NCBI RefSeq assembly: GCF_963676325.1
Contig: NZ_OY781099.1
Location: 1,922,001 to 1,986,000, forward strand
Origin: an uncultured Bacteroides sp.
GTDB taxonomy: Bacteria > Bacteroidota > Bacteroidia > Bacteroidales > Bacteroidaceae
Length of the DNA stretch: 64,000 bases
Direction of reading: 5' to 3'
Shown in pieces: positions 53,952-61,689 of this stretch; the first letter of the stretch is position 1; each line of letters starts with the position of its first letter. A program made the position numbers and the translations under genes. The notes below the pieces were generated by a model that was not told where the DNA came from, did not search any database, and saw nothing but the letters and a program-made list of their open reading frames with translations.

Positions 53952-54379
53952 GTTGTAAATGCTCTGCATTTGCAGGGTGAAAACAACATAAATCGTTCGT
54001 TTTCATAACCGTATATTGTTGAAAGTGCTCTATATTTGCAGGGTAAAAACAACTTGTATCGGTAGGATTAGGAGTGCCAAGCGTTGTGAATGCCCTATAT
54101 TTGGAGGGTAAAAACAACTCTACAGAGTAAATGGTTTGTCTCACGTAGTTGTGAATGCCCTATATTTGGAGGGTAAAAACAACCCAAAAGCCTGTTGCTC
54201 CCCAATACCAATAGTTGTGAATGCCCTATATTTGGAAGGTAAAAACAACTGTGTTTTAAATTATTGAATAATATTTGCGTTGTAAACACCCTTTATTTGC
54301 AGGGTAAAAACAACCTGTCTGTGATGAAGGGCACGAATATGTCGTTGTAAACACCCTTTATTTGCAGGGTAAAAACAAC
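53952..54379 (+). CRISPR. CRISPR array 2 (same repeat family as array 1)
   Basis: Seven 36-bp repeats starting at 53952, 54018, 54083, 54148, 54214, 54279 and 54344; spacers 29-30 bp, all different from each other and from array 1. Variants include GTTGAAAGTG at the second repeat, TTGGAGGG/TTGGAAGG in the third to fifth and GTAAACACCCTTT in the last two. Lies upstream of cas13b in the same orientation. A degraded repeat-like stretch (TTTGGGTTGAAAATG) precedes it. Confidence 0.97.
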
Positions 54380-54382
54380 AGA

Positions 54383-54423
54383 AGCCTGTAGTGATCTATA
54401 AATTAGATTATTACAGGCTTTTT
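54383..54423 (+). terminator. Terminator between array 2 and cas13b
   Basis: AGCCTGTA (54383-54390) pairs with TACAGGCT (54412-54419), with inner TGATCT/AGATTA pairing, and runs into TTTTTC. It starts 4 bp after the last repeat and should end the array transcript. Confidence 0.82.
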
Positions 54424-54455
54424 CTGTATTTTAATTCACTTTGTGACCGATAAAT

Positions 54456-54486
54456 TAGCTTTGTATCGTATATTTTTTTATATTTG
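54456..54486 (+). promoter_or_regulatory. Candidate cas13b promoter elements
   Basis: TAGCTTTG (54456-54463) and TATATTTG (54479-54486) both match TAnnTTTG upstream of the cas13b ATG. Confidence 0.5.
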
Positions 54487-54502
54487 ATGTAAAATAGAAA
54501 AT

Positions 54503-57500
54503 ATGGAAGTAGAAGTTACAGCACAAAACAATTCTTTGACACTTACCGATAATCCTTATTATTTCGCTCACTATGCCAACATGGCCAGGCATAATGCTTA
54601 TATAGTTCTCAATGAAATAAACGACAAAATTTACAATAACAAAGTAGAAATACCCGAAGATGGACTAGGTGAATGTAAGTTAGTTAAGTCATTTTCAAAG
54701 AAAAACAGAAAGGCAGATGAATATGCACGCATCATCAAATTGTTGACAGAGCATTATCCGTTTATCCGCTTTTATACTGATAATTCCCAAGAGGTAGGAG
54801 ATATACCATTAAAGGCTTATCTGGATATACTCGATAAAATAAGAAACGAGAATAATCACTACAACTATACTGCTGAAAGAAAGGAGATTAGCAAAATACA
54901 AGAATTGTTTCTGTTCTCAAAAGAGAAGGCGCAAGGGCGCATGATTGAGTTCTCTCCTGAAGACTTCGATCATCTGGATAACAGCAAGTATTATGCAATG
55001 ACAGAAGATGATGCATTGACCGATACCGGAATCTATTTTTTCCTTTGCCTGTTTCTCGAAAAGAAGCATGCCTTTCAGTTTCTGTCGCGAATAAAGGGAT
55101 TTAAGCATAGAGAGCAGAAGTCTCACAGGGCTACGCTCGAAGTATTTACTCAGCTATGCTGCCGATTGCCTTATCCAAAACTGGAAAGCAGTGATGTGGC
55201 ACTGGATATGCTTAATGAAATAGCCCGCTGTCCCAACGCACTTTACGGTGTGCTTGAAAATAAAGACAAAGAGGCATTTAAGGCAGAGTTTAAAAGCGAT
55301 GCAGCCAATAGTGAAACGGAAGTACCCGAGCCTGTGATGAAACGCCACGATGATCGTTTCCCTTACTTTGCATTGCGTTACTTTGATAAAAGCCAGGCAC
55401 TGGATGGCATTACTTCTCACTTGCAGCTGGGCAGGCGTGTAGCTTCCAATCCTCATACAAAGAAGATTAGTACCGAAGTTCGTACTCACGAAATACTCAA
55501 AGATATGCGAACTGCTCATCAGCTTGCTTATTTTGAAACTGATGCGGCCAAAGAGTTTTATACGAATATACCTAAAGTGGAGCATTATGCGCCTCAGTAT
55601 CGCATTGTGGGCAATAGAATTGGATTGTTCTTTGACTTTGAGTGTTGGGATCATTATACCGTTCCTAAAGAAAACGTAAAGCCCGATGCCATTATAAGTA
55701 CCCACGATCTTGGAGCTCTCTACTTTTACAACCGTCTTTATAAGGAAGGCAGTGCAAAACAATCGCCCAAGGAACTGATGAAAAGCTATCTGGATAATAT
55801 GAACAGACTGTTTGCCGATATTAAAAAGGGAAACATAAAGCCTGTGAATGGTGGTGAGAAACTCACTCCGTTGTTTAAAATAAAAGATAAAGAAGATGAG
55901 TATGAAACCAGACTGGAGAATCTGAAAGAATTATCGGCCTTGCTTCAGAAGGAACTGGATAAGCAGGGATATGGAATAGAAGTGAAAAATCTACCCGATG
56001 TGTGCCGTGAATATCTTCTTGGCTACAAGGAAAGCTCTGCAAAAGATAAGGCAAAAAGACGATTCAAACGAATGCTCAGAGAAACTCAGTTTGCCTTAAA
56101 GAAGGTAGAGCGAGTTTTAAGTCGGGAAACTCCGCTGCCGGCAAATGGTTTGAAGGTGGGTGAAATGGCACAGGAATTGGCGCGGGATATTGTTTTCCTC
56201 ATAAAGCCAAAGATAGTAAAGAAGACAATAAAAAGCGGAACAGACGAAGGGAAAGAGATAGAGTGCAAGCAGAAAATCAATAATATGGAATTTGATGTGC
56301 TGCAAAAGATGCTTGCTTTCTATCCTGTTTACAAAGAAGAGATCGAAGGTTTTCTTTGGGATATGGTAAACAAAAGAAATCCGAACGCTTTTTCGCATCC
56401 TTTTCTGTTTAAAGTTCTAATGGAAATAAAGACTTGTCGTAACTTGAATGATTTTTATAAAAAATACTATTCATACAAAGAAAGATGGCTCAATAATTTA
56501 TCAAGGAATATAACTCCGGAAGTAATAACCGACTATGAATATTTCTTGAAACTGGAAAACGGTAATGCATTTCCTCACAATTACAATGGGGAGGCTATCT
56601 TTATACCATCGGGTTTCTTTAATAAGGAAATAACCCGGGCAATGGAGCAGATTGGGTATAAAATAGAGAATCCTGAAAAGGGGGCCAATGCTGCATATTG
56701 GATAAAGCAATACTTTGAGGGTAAATCTCAGCCGTTTTATAACTTGCCACGTTATTACAATGAATCGTTAAGTGGCGAACAGCCTGTTTTTGTAGAAAGA
56801 GACGAGCTGAAAAAGCAAATACTGGAAGGCGATTTTAATCGTTTAACGGAGGATGAACAGAAAAAAAGAAAGGTGTTAGCAAAAAGAATCAGAGAGAATG
56901 AATCGGAGATTCTTACCAACCAGACTAATGACCGCGTGCTGTTTCTCATGGCAATTGAACTGATAGACAGTGAAAATTCATTGAAAAAGAACGAAATAGT
57001 TTCTGTGGGATATAACATAAAAGAGGGTGCTAATCTGCTTGATAATAACAATAATGTGAGTTGGAACATTCAGGGCAGAAGGGTAGTAGCCGAACTTCCA
57101 ATAAAGCGCTACGGAGAGTATCGCCGTTTCATGAAAGATCGCCGATTGGAGAACTTACTTAAATACTATCCCGAAGGCTTGGAGCTACAGCTTGGAACAC
57201 TAAAAAGTGGTGAAGTAGAGGAAAAAGGAACAAAGTATACCAACAGCAATCTGGTGGATGAACTTGAACTGTTCGATTTGAAACGGAATGAATTGATGGA
57301 GCAAGTTTATCAGTTCGAAAAAATTCTGTATACAAACTATGCTGACGAGATAAAGAAAACTCTTCCGGATGAAGAACGAAACAAGCCATACATTGAACAT
57401 TTCTATTATCTGAAGTATACAAAGAATGAACTGAAACTTTCCAAGGAAATTGGTGAGTTGGAGAACGAAGATTTCAAGGAACTTCGTAATAAGATTTGCC

Positions 57501-57649
57501 ACAATCAGATACCTTGTACAGACTGGATAATGGAGCGTGTTAAAGCAAATAAGGAAGAGCCTATGATTATAAACCGTATTGTAGACGAAATTCTTAGTAT
57601 CTACAAAGAACTGAATAATCAATTAATCATCATCACAAACTCTAAATAA
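54503..57649 (+). CDS. cas13b: Cas13b RNA-guided RNase (type VI-B effector)
   Basis: 1048-residue effector. The two HEPN ribonuclease motifs lie near the ends, as in Cas13b: R114-N-E-N-N-H119 (KIRNENNHYNY) and R995-N-K-I-C-H1000 (ELRNKICHNQIP). The N-terminal HEPN start (NPYYFAHYANMARHNAYIVLNEIN) and the basic middle (KDKAKRRFKRMLRETQFALKK), probably crRNA-processing/binding, fit the family. Slightly shorter than the usual 1,090-1,220. It processes its own crRNA and, once a matching phage RNA is bound, cleaves RNA broadly. The stop overlaps the csx28 start by one base. No cas1/cas2 nearby, usual for VI-B. Confidence 0.97.
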   Translation: MEVEVTAQNNSLTLTDNPYYFAHYANMARHNAYIVLNEINDKIYNNKVEIPEDGLGECKLVKSFSKKNRKADEYARIIKLLTEHYPFIRFYTDNSQEVGDIPLKAYLDILDKIRNENNHYNYTAERKEISKIQELFLFSKEKAQGRMIEFSPEDFDHLDNSKYYAMTEDDALTDTGIYFFLCLFLEKKHAFQFLSRIKGFKHREQKSHRATLEVFTQLCCRLPYPKLESSDVALDMLNEIARCPNALYGVLENKDKEAFKAEFKSDAANSETEVPEPVMKRHDDRFPYFALRYFDKSQALDGITSHLQLGRRVASNPHTKKISTEVRTHEILKDMRTAHQLAYFETDAAKEFYTNIPKVEHYAPQYRIVGNRIGLFFDFECWDHYTVPKENVKPDAIISTHDLGALYFYNRLYKEGSAKQSPKELMKSYLDNMNRLFADIKKGNIKPVNGGEKLTPLFKIKDKEDEYETRLENLKELSALLQKELDKQGYGIEVKNLPDVCREYLLGYKESSAKDKAKRRFKRMLRETQFALKKVERVLSRETPLPANGLKVGEMAQELARDIVFLIKPKIVKKTIKSGTDEGKEIECKQKINNMEFDVLQKMLAFYPVYKEEIEGFLWDMVNKRNPNAFSHPFLFKVLMEIKTCRNLNDFYKKYYSYKERWLNNLSRNITPEVITDYEYFLKLENGNAFPHNYNGEAIFIPSGFFNKEITRAMEQIGYKIENPEKGANAAYWIKQYFEGKSQPFYNLPRYYNESLSGEQPVFVERDELKKQILEGDFNRLTEDEQKKRKVLAKRIRENESEILTNQTNDRVLFLMAIELIDSENSLKKNEIVSVGYNIKEGANLLDNNNNVSWNIQGRRVVAELPIKRYGEYRRFMKDRRLENLLKYYPEGLELQLGTLKSGEVEEKGTKYTNSNLVDELELFDLKRNELMEQVYQFEKILYTNYADEIKKTLPDEERNKPYIEHFYYLKYTKNELKLSKEIGELENEDFKELRNKICHNQIPCTDWIMERVKANKEEPMIINRIVDEILSIYKELNNQLIIITNSK

Positions 57650-58176
57650 TGGAAACAATGAAAGAGTGGCTTGGTATATTACTGGAACCTTTGGCTGTTA
57701 TTGTGGCAGTAGCCATAACATTGTGGTGGGGACATAAATATTGGAGGAAGCAAAAGAATGAAGAAGGTCTTTTTCTGCAAAAACAGAAACTCTATGAAGC
57801 AAAGCTGGAAGCGGTAAAAGCAGTCTGGGGGCTGATAATATTTTTCTCAGAGAACGATAACGATAAGAATATGTTTCTCAGAGGAGGCAAGAACGGACAG
57901 GGCGAAAAGGAAATCTATTTTCGTGCAGATCAAGCTAAACAGTTCTTTGACCAACTAAACATTGTTTTCTTTGAACAAGGGCATGGTGCCTTTCTGGAAA
58001 AAGAAATAAAGAGCTTAATCTTTGAACTACGCAGTCAGGCATACGCATGGTATCACATAGCCTCAAAATCTCCGGAAAGGAAAATTGTAATAGCAAATGC
58101 TCAAAAGTATGACCGAATAGTGGAAATAAGAGAACAACTGATAAAGACTTTAAGGGAATTATTGCTGGTTCACTAA
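57649..58176 (+). CDS. csx28: Csx28 membrane accessory protein of type VI-B2
   Basis: 175-residue protein with one N-terminal membrane helix (LEPLAVIVAVAITLWWGHKYW, residues about 12-32) followed by a helical soluble part with an Arg-Ser-Gln-Ala-Tyr...His segment (R128 ... H136), compatible with the divergent HEPN-like motif reported for Csx28. Location directly after cas13b with a 1-base overlap, size and topology all agree. Csx28 is known to boost Cas13b anti-phage activity and to form a membrane pore; that role is inferred here from the family. Confidence 0.92.
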   Translation: METMKEWLGILLEPLAVIVAVAITLWWGHKYWRKQKNEEGLFLQKQKLYEAKLEAVKAVWGLIIFFSENDNDKNMFLRGGKNGQGEKEIYFRADQAKQFFDQLNIVFFEQGHGAFLEKEIKSLIFELRSQAYAWYHIASKSPERKIVIANAQKYDRIVEIREQLIKTLRELLLVH

Positions 58177-58224
58177 CAAAGATCATGCAATGTTTTGTTT
58201 GTTGTTTAAATATAAAGACTAAAA

Positions 58225-58655
58225 GTTGTGGATGCTTTTATTTGAATGTGGAAATAATAATTGTCGCAAATTCGTGCAAGATTATGATATAGTTGTGAAT
58301 GCTTTTTATTTGAAGAGTGAAAACAACAATTCTTAACTCTAAATGATAGTAGATAGTGTTGTAAATGCTCTGTATTTGAAGAGTGAAAACAACATCTTGA
58401 ATCATAATTTTTTAATTAAATGGTTGTAGATGCTCTATATTTGAAGGGTGAAAACAACATAATTGCAATCCTTTCTCAAAATTAGTTGGTTGTAAATGCT
58501 CTAAATTTGAAGAGTGAAAACAACTGTCTTTTAGAGATAATCTCTTTTTTATTGTTGTGAATGCTCTAAATTTAAAGAGTGAAAACAACCTTAGGAAGAG
58601 AACCATTGATAAGTTCTCCGTTGTAAATGCTCTGTATTTGAAGAGTGAAAACAAC
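58225..58655 (+). CRISPR. CRISPR array 3 (second repeat family)
   Basis: Six 36-bp repeats starting at 58292, 58358, 58423, 58489, 58554 and 58620 plus a degenerate copy from 58225; spacers 29-30 bp, none shared with arrays 1-2. Consensus GTTGTAAATGCTCTGTATTT then GAAGAGTGAAAACAAC. Relative to arrays 1-2 both stem arms differ (CTCT/AGAG instead of CCCT/AGGG), while the GTTGT/ACAAC ends are kept. Confidence 0.97.
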
Positions 58656-58660
58656 ATGTT

Positions 58661-58695
58661 GTCTGCGATACGCAACATATTAGCGTATTGCAGAC
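58661..58695 (+). other. 13-bp hairpin closing array 3
   Basis: GTCTGCGATACGC (58661-58673) pairs with 58683-58695 (one G-T), loop of 9 nt, 5 bp after the last repeat. No immediate T run, so it may be an RNA end structure rather than a simple terminator. Confidence 0.7.
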
Positions 58696-58734
58696 ACAAA
58701 ATGATTCATAGTCCGATACTGGATTATATCGAAC
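58696..58734 (+). repeat. Post-array element E, copy 1
   Basis: 39 bp beginning ACAAAATGATTCATAG, 82% identical without gaps to 59447-59485. Lies between a hairpin and a small gene. Confidence 0.7.
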
Positions 58735-58777
58735 TAAAGAAATAGTCTCTATTTTTTATTTGTAATACATAAAAAAG

Positions 58778-59428
58778 ATGGAAGAAACAAGTAATTTTAA
58801 ACTAACAGAAATGGATATAGAAATCTTTAAAAAGGATTGCAAAGCATTTGAGATTAAGCCTGATATAGATGTAAATCAGAAAAGTTACTATATATCATAC
58901 ATTGAGTTCCTGAAACATTTTAAGCGCATCAAAGAATTTAAAAAACATGATGTAATAGTCGGCATTCACTTAATCTATGGATGGATGCCAACAATCTGTC
59001 ACCTGAAATCAGAGGATTTTGCTGAAGCAGCTACTATACTGAATAAAGTGAAAAAGGATAAAGAATTGCTTGACAATAGCGAGTTGAATATTCTCAAGGA
59101 TGTGTTTAATAATTCGATAGTTGGCACTTCTAAACTCCTTCATTTTATCAGTCCTGAGAATTACCCAATTTGGGATAGTAATGTTTGCCGTTATTTAAAT
59201 ATCCCGGCACATAAAGCAAATAATATCGACGTTTATTTGGAATATATTAAGGCATGCAGAAATATTATAGAACAGTGCAAGGATGAAATAACTCGTGTGA
59301 AAGAAGCAATGAATGAATTTGAACCGTATAAAGTTCAAAATGAAATATCAGATATGCGTGCTGTTGAACTGGTAATGTTTACCAATGGACAAGGGACTCT
59401 TAAATCTTCACCTCAATTGGAACATTAA
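58778..59428 (+). CDS. Uncharacterised accessory protein downstream of Cas13b locus
   Basis: 216-residue soluble, mostly helical protein. A notable segment is TSKLLHFISPENYPIWDSNV (residues about 117-136), where a Lys is followed by a P-I-W-D motif; similar wording occurs in HhH-GPD/OGG-like DNA glycosylase relatives, where Lys and Asp are catalytic. This resemblance is weak and from memory. No signal or membrane segment. It is the first gene after array 3 and is preceded by hairpin plus element E. Function unknown. Confidence 0.7.
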   Translation: MEETSNFKLTEMDIEIFKKDCKAFEIKPDIDVNQKSYYISYIEFLKHFKRIKEFKKHDVIVGIHLIYGWMPTICHLKSEDFAEAATILNKVKKDKELLDNSELNILKDVFNNSIVGTSKLLHFISPENYPIWDSNVCRYLNIPAHKANNIDVYLEYIKACRNIIEQCKDEITRVKEAMNEFEPYKVQNEISDMRAVELVMFTNGQGTLKSSPQLEH

Positions 59429-59441
59429 CACTCTTGTGTTA
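59426..59441 (+). other. Small hairpin before element E copy 2
   Basis: TAACAC-TCTT-GTGTTA, 6-bp perfect stem overlapping the preceding stop codon; the core ACACTCTTGTGT recurs at 62602-62613. Confidence 0.5.
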
Positions 59442-59446
59442 TAGAT

Positions 59447-59485
59447 ACAAAATGAATCATAATCCGATTCGGAATTATTTAGAAC
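59447..59485 (+). repeat. Post-array element E, copy 2
   Basis: 39 bp beginning ACAAAATGAATCATAA, 32 of 39 positions equal to 58696-58734; 32 bp before the next gene. Confidence 0.7.
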
Positions 59486-59517
59486 CTAATAATAATCTAT
59501 TTGAAAAACATTAAAAA

Positions 59518-60207
59518 ATGACACTAACCGATAAACTCTCAGAAGTAAAAGAAGCAAAAGACTTACAGAAGTATTTTGAAGAAGTAGCAGACATACTTCT
59601 AAACAAAGGCAAACTGGTTATTAATAAAACAGAATACCGTCTCACCGAAATAGAATTCTATTATAGAGATGAGAATAAGCACAATGATACCTTTACACAT
59701 TGTGATAAAGAACAACTAAAAAATGGTACATGGTATTTTCATGCTTCGGGCATTGATATCACATTTGGAAAGGGAGAAAATGAAATCTATGGTGGTATCT
59801 TACTGCGGGCAATAACTCTGGCATCAAACACAGATGAAAAGAAGAATCAACAGAATGATGTATATGGACCATTAAAGCTTCGTAATCTCACCGAATGCGA
59901 TTATAAGAACTTGAAGGACAATGTTCGTGGGAAGAATTGTACGGATCAATCATGTTCAATCTATTGGAAAGATGATGATGTATTTAAGAATATGGAAAAC
60001 ACGTTGCAGTCTCTTGCTGTGCCTCGTGTGGGGCTTATATTAAAGGGTAAATATATTGATCTCAAAAAAGAGTTTATAAATAAACCTTACCGATTTATTA
60101 TCTATCCCATGAAAGAACATAAAGGCAAGGAAAGCATAATTGCCAAAGACTGGAATGATGAAGTAAAGTTCAAAGAAGTTTTTGGATATAATCTGGCAAA
60201 GAAATAA
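59518..60207 (+). CDS. Uncharacterised protein, possibly MPG-like fold
   Basis: 229-residue soluble protein. Pattern: helical start (KLSEVKEAKDLQKYFEEVA), then beta-rich core with RLTEIEFYYRDENKHND, TWYFHASGIDITFGKG and YGGILLRAITLAS. The EIEFYY ... GGILLRAI order recalls the 3-methyladenine DNA glycosylase (MPG) beta domain, but the catalytic surroundings are not convincing. Related proteins are widespread and unnamed in Bacteroidetes. Second hairpin-E-gene cassette after array 3. Confidence 0.7.
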   Translation: MTLTDKLSEVKEAKDLQKYFEEVADILLNKGKLVINKTEYRLTEIEFYYRDENKHNDTFTHCDKEQLKNGTWYFHASGIDITFGKGENEIYGGILLRAITLASNTDEKKNQQNDVYGPLKLRNLTECDYKNLKDNVRGKNCTDQSCSIYWKDDDVFKNMENTLQSLAVPRVGLILKGKYIDLKKEFINKPYRFIIYPMKEHKGKESIIAKDWNDEVKFKEVFGYNLAKK

Positions 60208-60318
60208 TACTTCCTGATTGATGAAATCCTGTAGGGCTAATATTTTAAGTTTTCTCTAAAATACACTATATATTGTATTGCAGCACGAAATAGGAGATAT
60301 GAATAAATAGACTGAAAG

Positions 60319-60510
60319 ATGAAAAATATGAAAATGACAAAAGAGAGAGTATATAAAATAGCAGACTTCATCATGATGCTGGTTTGTTTATCTATGCTAT
60401 TGGACGATAATCCACTGTTGGAGCCAGTCTATATGTTATTTGGAATATATGCGCCATTTTCCATTGTAAGAAATTTGCGAGAGGTTATGAATAAGAACTC
60501 AGAGAGCTAA
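60319..60510 (+). CDS. Small membrane protein
   Basis: 63-residue protein with two hydrophobic stretches (FIMMLVCLSMLL, PVYMLFGIYAPFSIV) and charged ends; MKNMKMTKERVYKIADF precedes the first. No family recognised. The upstream 110 bp contain GTATTGCAGCACGAAATAGG, which resembles the end of the array-3 hairpin plus start of element E. Could be a membrane component of the accessory region, or a stand-alone small protein. Confidence 0.55.
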   Translation: MKNMKMTKERVYKIADFIMMLVCLSMLLDDNPLLEPVYMLFGIYAPFSIVRNLREVMNKNSES

Positions 60511-60532
60511 GACTGGGCAGAAATATGAAGCT

Positions 60533-60686
60533 GGTGATGGTTTAAATGATGGTATGATGGTTTGTGAGGGTGTAAATGATGGAGTAAATGAGGGTGTAAA
60601 TAAGAAAAATGAGGGAGTAAATTTAAAGACCTGATGTCCCTATAAATGGACCTGTAAATGGACCTGCAAATGATAATGAAAAATAT
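60533..60686 (+). pseudogene. Decayed NEGVN/NGPVN repeat coding relic
   Basis: Imperfect tandem repeats of GGTGTAAATGA/GGAGTAAATGA; in frame they read VCEGVNDGVNEGVNKKNEGVN, then after a frameshift PINGPVNGPANDN and a stop. Such Asn-Gly-Val repeats link domains at the C-terminus of AlbA_2/HATPase-type regulators in Bacteroidetes. No start or complete domain remains. Confidence 0.45.
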
Positions 60687-60700
60687 AAATAACTTTAGAA

Positions 60701-60952
60701 ATGAACAACTGTAAATTCAAACCCTATGTCTGGATGATATTCGACTATAAGGGCACTTCGGCTATTGGAAGAACCATCTATGGACAAAACAAAGAAGAGT
60801 TAATTGCGTTTGTTTCGGAAACCGGGAAGCAAGATTGTATTCCTTATTCTGAAATTGAGCGACCAAGAATATTGAGTATACTGAGTAAAAAAGAACATGA
60901 AAAAGACAGTCGCCAATATTTCATGAATGGAACAGAAGGCGGTGAAGCTTAA
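60701..60952 (+). CDS. Hypothetical protein
   Basis: 83-residue protein: MNNCKFKPYVWMIFDYKGTS onward, with a beta-strand-like start and a helical, charged end (LSKKEHEKDSRQYF). No family recognised, no signal peptide. It lies 31 bp before the HNH-like gene and may be cotranscribed with it. Confidence 0.55.
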   Translation: MNNCKFKPYVWMIFDYKGTSAIGRTIYGQNKEELIAFVSETGKQDCIPYSEIERPRILSILSKKEHEKDSRQYFMNGTEGGEA

Positions 60953-60982
60953 TGAAATATATCACAAAAATAAAATAATATT

Positions 60983-61621
60983 ATGGCAAAATTAGAATGT
61001 ACAAATCAAGAGTTTACGGATTTTATAGGTCCGTTAATTAGAAATAAAGTTGCGTATATAACGCGCAATGATAAGACTGCACAAAAGAACAGATGCAGGT
61101 TATGCGGGAAGAAAGCAGAACTTCAGGCTGCACATATTTTAGGTCATGATAGACCAACAGTTATTAAAGAAGCTCTGGAAAATTATCGTAAGCAAGATCA
61201 GGATTATTATATAATTGAAGATCTTTCTAAAGCTATAGAGGATATTCATATCGCTCATTTACCAGTAAAAGAAAAATTCGTTTTTTTATGTCAGGACTGC
61301 CATCGTCAATATGATAAGCTTGATGATGAAAGGAAAAGTAATAAAGATTATATTACAGCTATATTTGAATTTCTGAATTCAAAAAAGAATGTTTTATCTG
61401 ATGAATTACTGGCAGAGCTATTGGATAAAGATTATTCAAAGCAAAAGATTGGATTTGATTTTCCTGTTCTGTCTCTAAATCGTGAAGTTAATAAGGAACG
61501 TTATTATGCTACTCCAATTGAGTTAAATGGCAAGGAGTATTATCTATGCAATCATCTTTTTGATAAGCAAAGAAAAGCTTTGGTAGAATGGATCAATCAT
61601 ATTCTAATATCTGATAAGTAA
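60983..61621 (+). CDS. HNH-like zinc-binding protein
   Basis: 212-residue protein with an HNH-type metal site: C38-x2-C41 (CRLCGKKAELQAAHILGHD, containing His51 and His55) and C103-x2-C106-H107 (FLCQDCHRQYD). The AAHI followed by a second CxxCH pair is the usual zinc-finger-framed HNH nuclease arrangement. N-terminal helix and C-terminal LNGKEYYLCNHLFDKQRKAL are unfamiliar. Probably a DNA or RNA nuclease; its closeness to Cas13b suggests defence, by inference only. Confidence 0.72.
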   Translation: MAKLECTNQEFTDFIGPLIRNKVAYITRNDKTAQKNRCRLCGKKAELQAAHILGHDRPTVIKEALENYRKQDQDYYIIEDLSKAIEDIHIAHLPVKEKFVFLCQDCHRQYDKLDDERKSNKDYITAIFEFLNSKKNVLSDELLAELLDKDYSKQKIGFDFPVLSLNREVNKERYYATPIELNGKEYYLCNHLFDKQRKALVEWINHILISDK

Positions 61622-61689
61622 TTTACTCAAAGTAATATTCGTATAACAGTACTTACTCAAGAAAATTAGATTAACCAACAATAAAACCT

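Noticed and set aside
53926..54289. Minus-strand frames with repeated CFYPANIEH-like peptides
   Set aside because: They are translations of CRISPR repeats and spacers.
50794..58655. Adaptation genes cas1/cas2 or a reverse transcriptase near the arrays
   Set aside because: Looked for in the translated frames; none present. The absence is usual for type VI-B.
58412..58745. Frames on both strands with repeated peptides (HSSNLEHLQP, NALNLKSENN)
   Set aside because: They are translations of CRISPR array 3.
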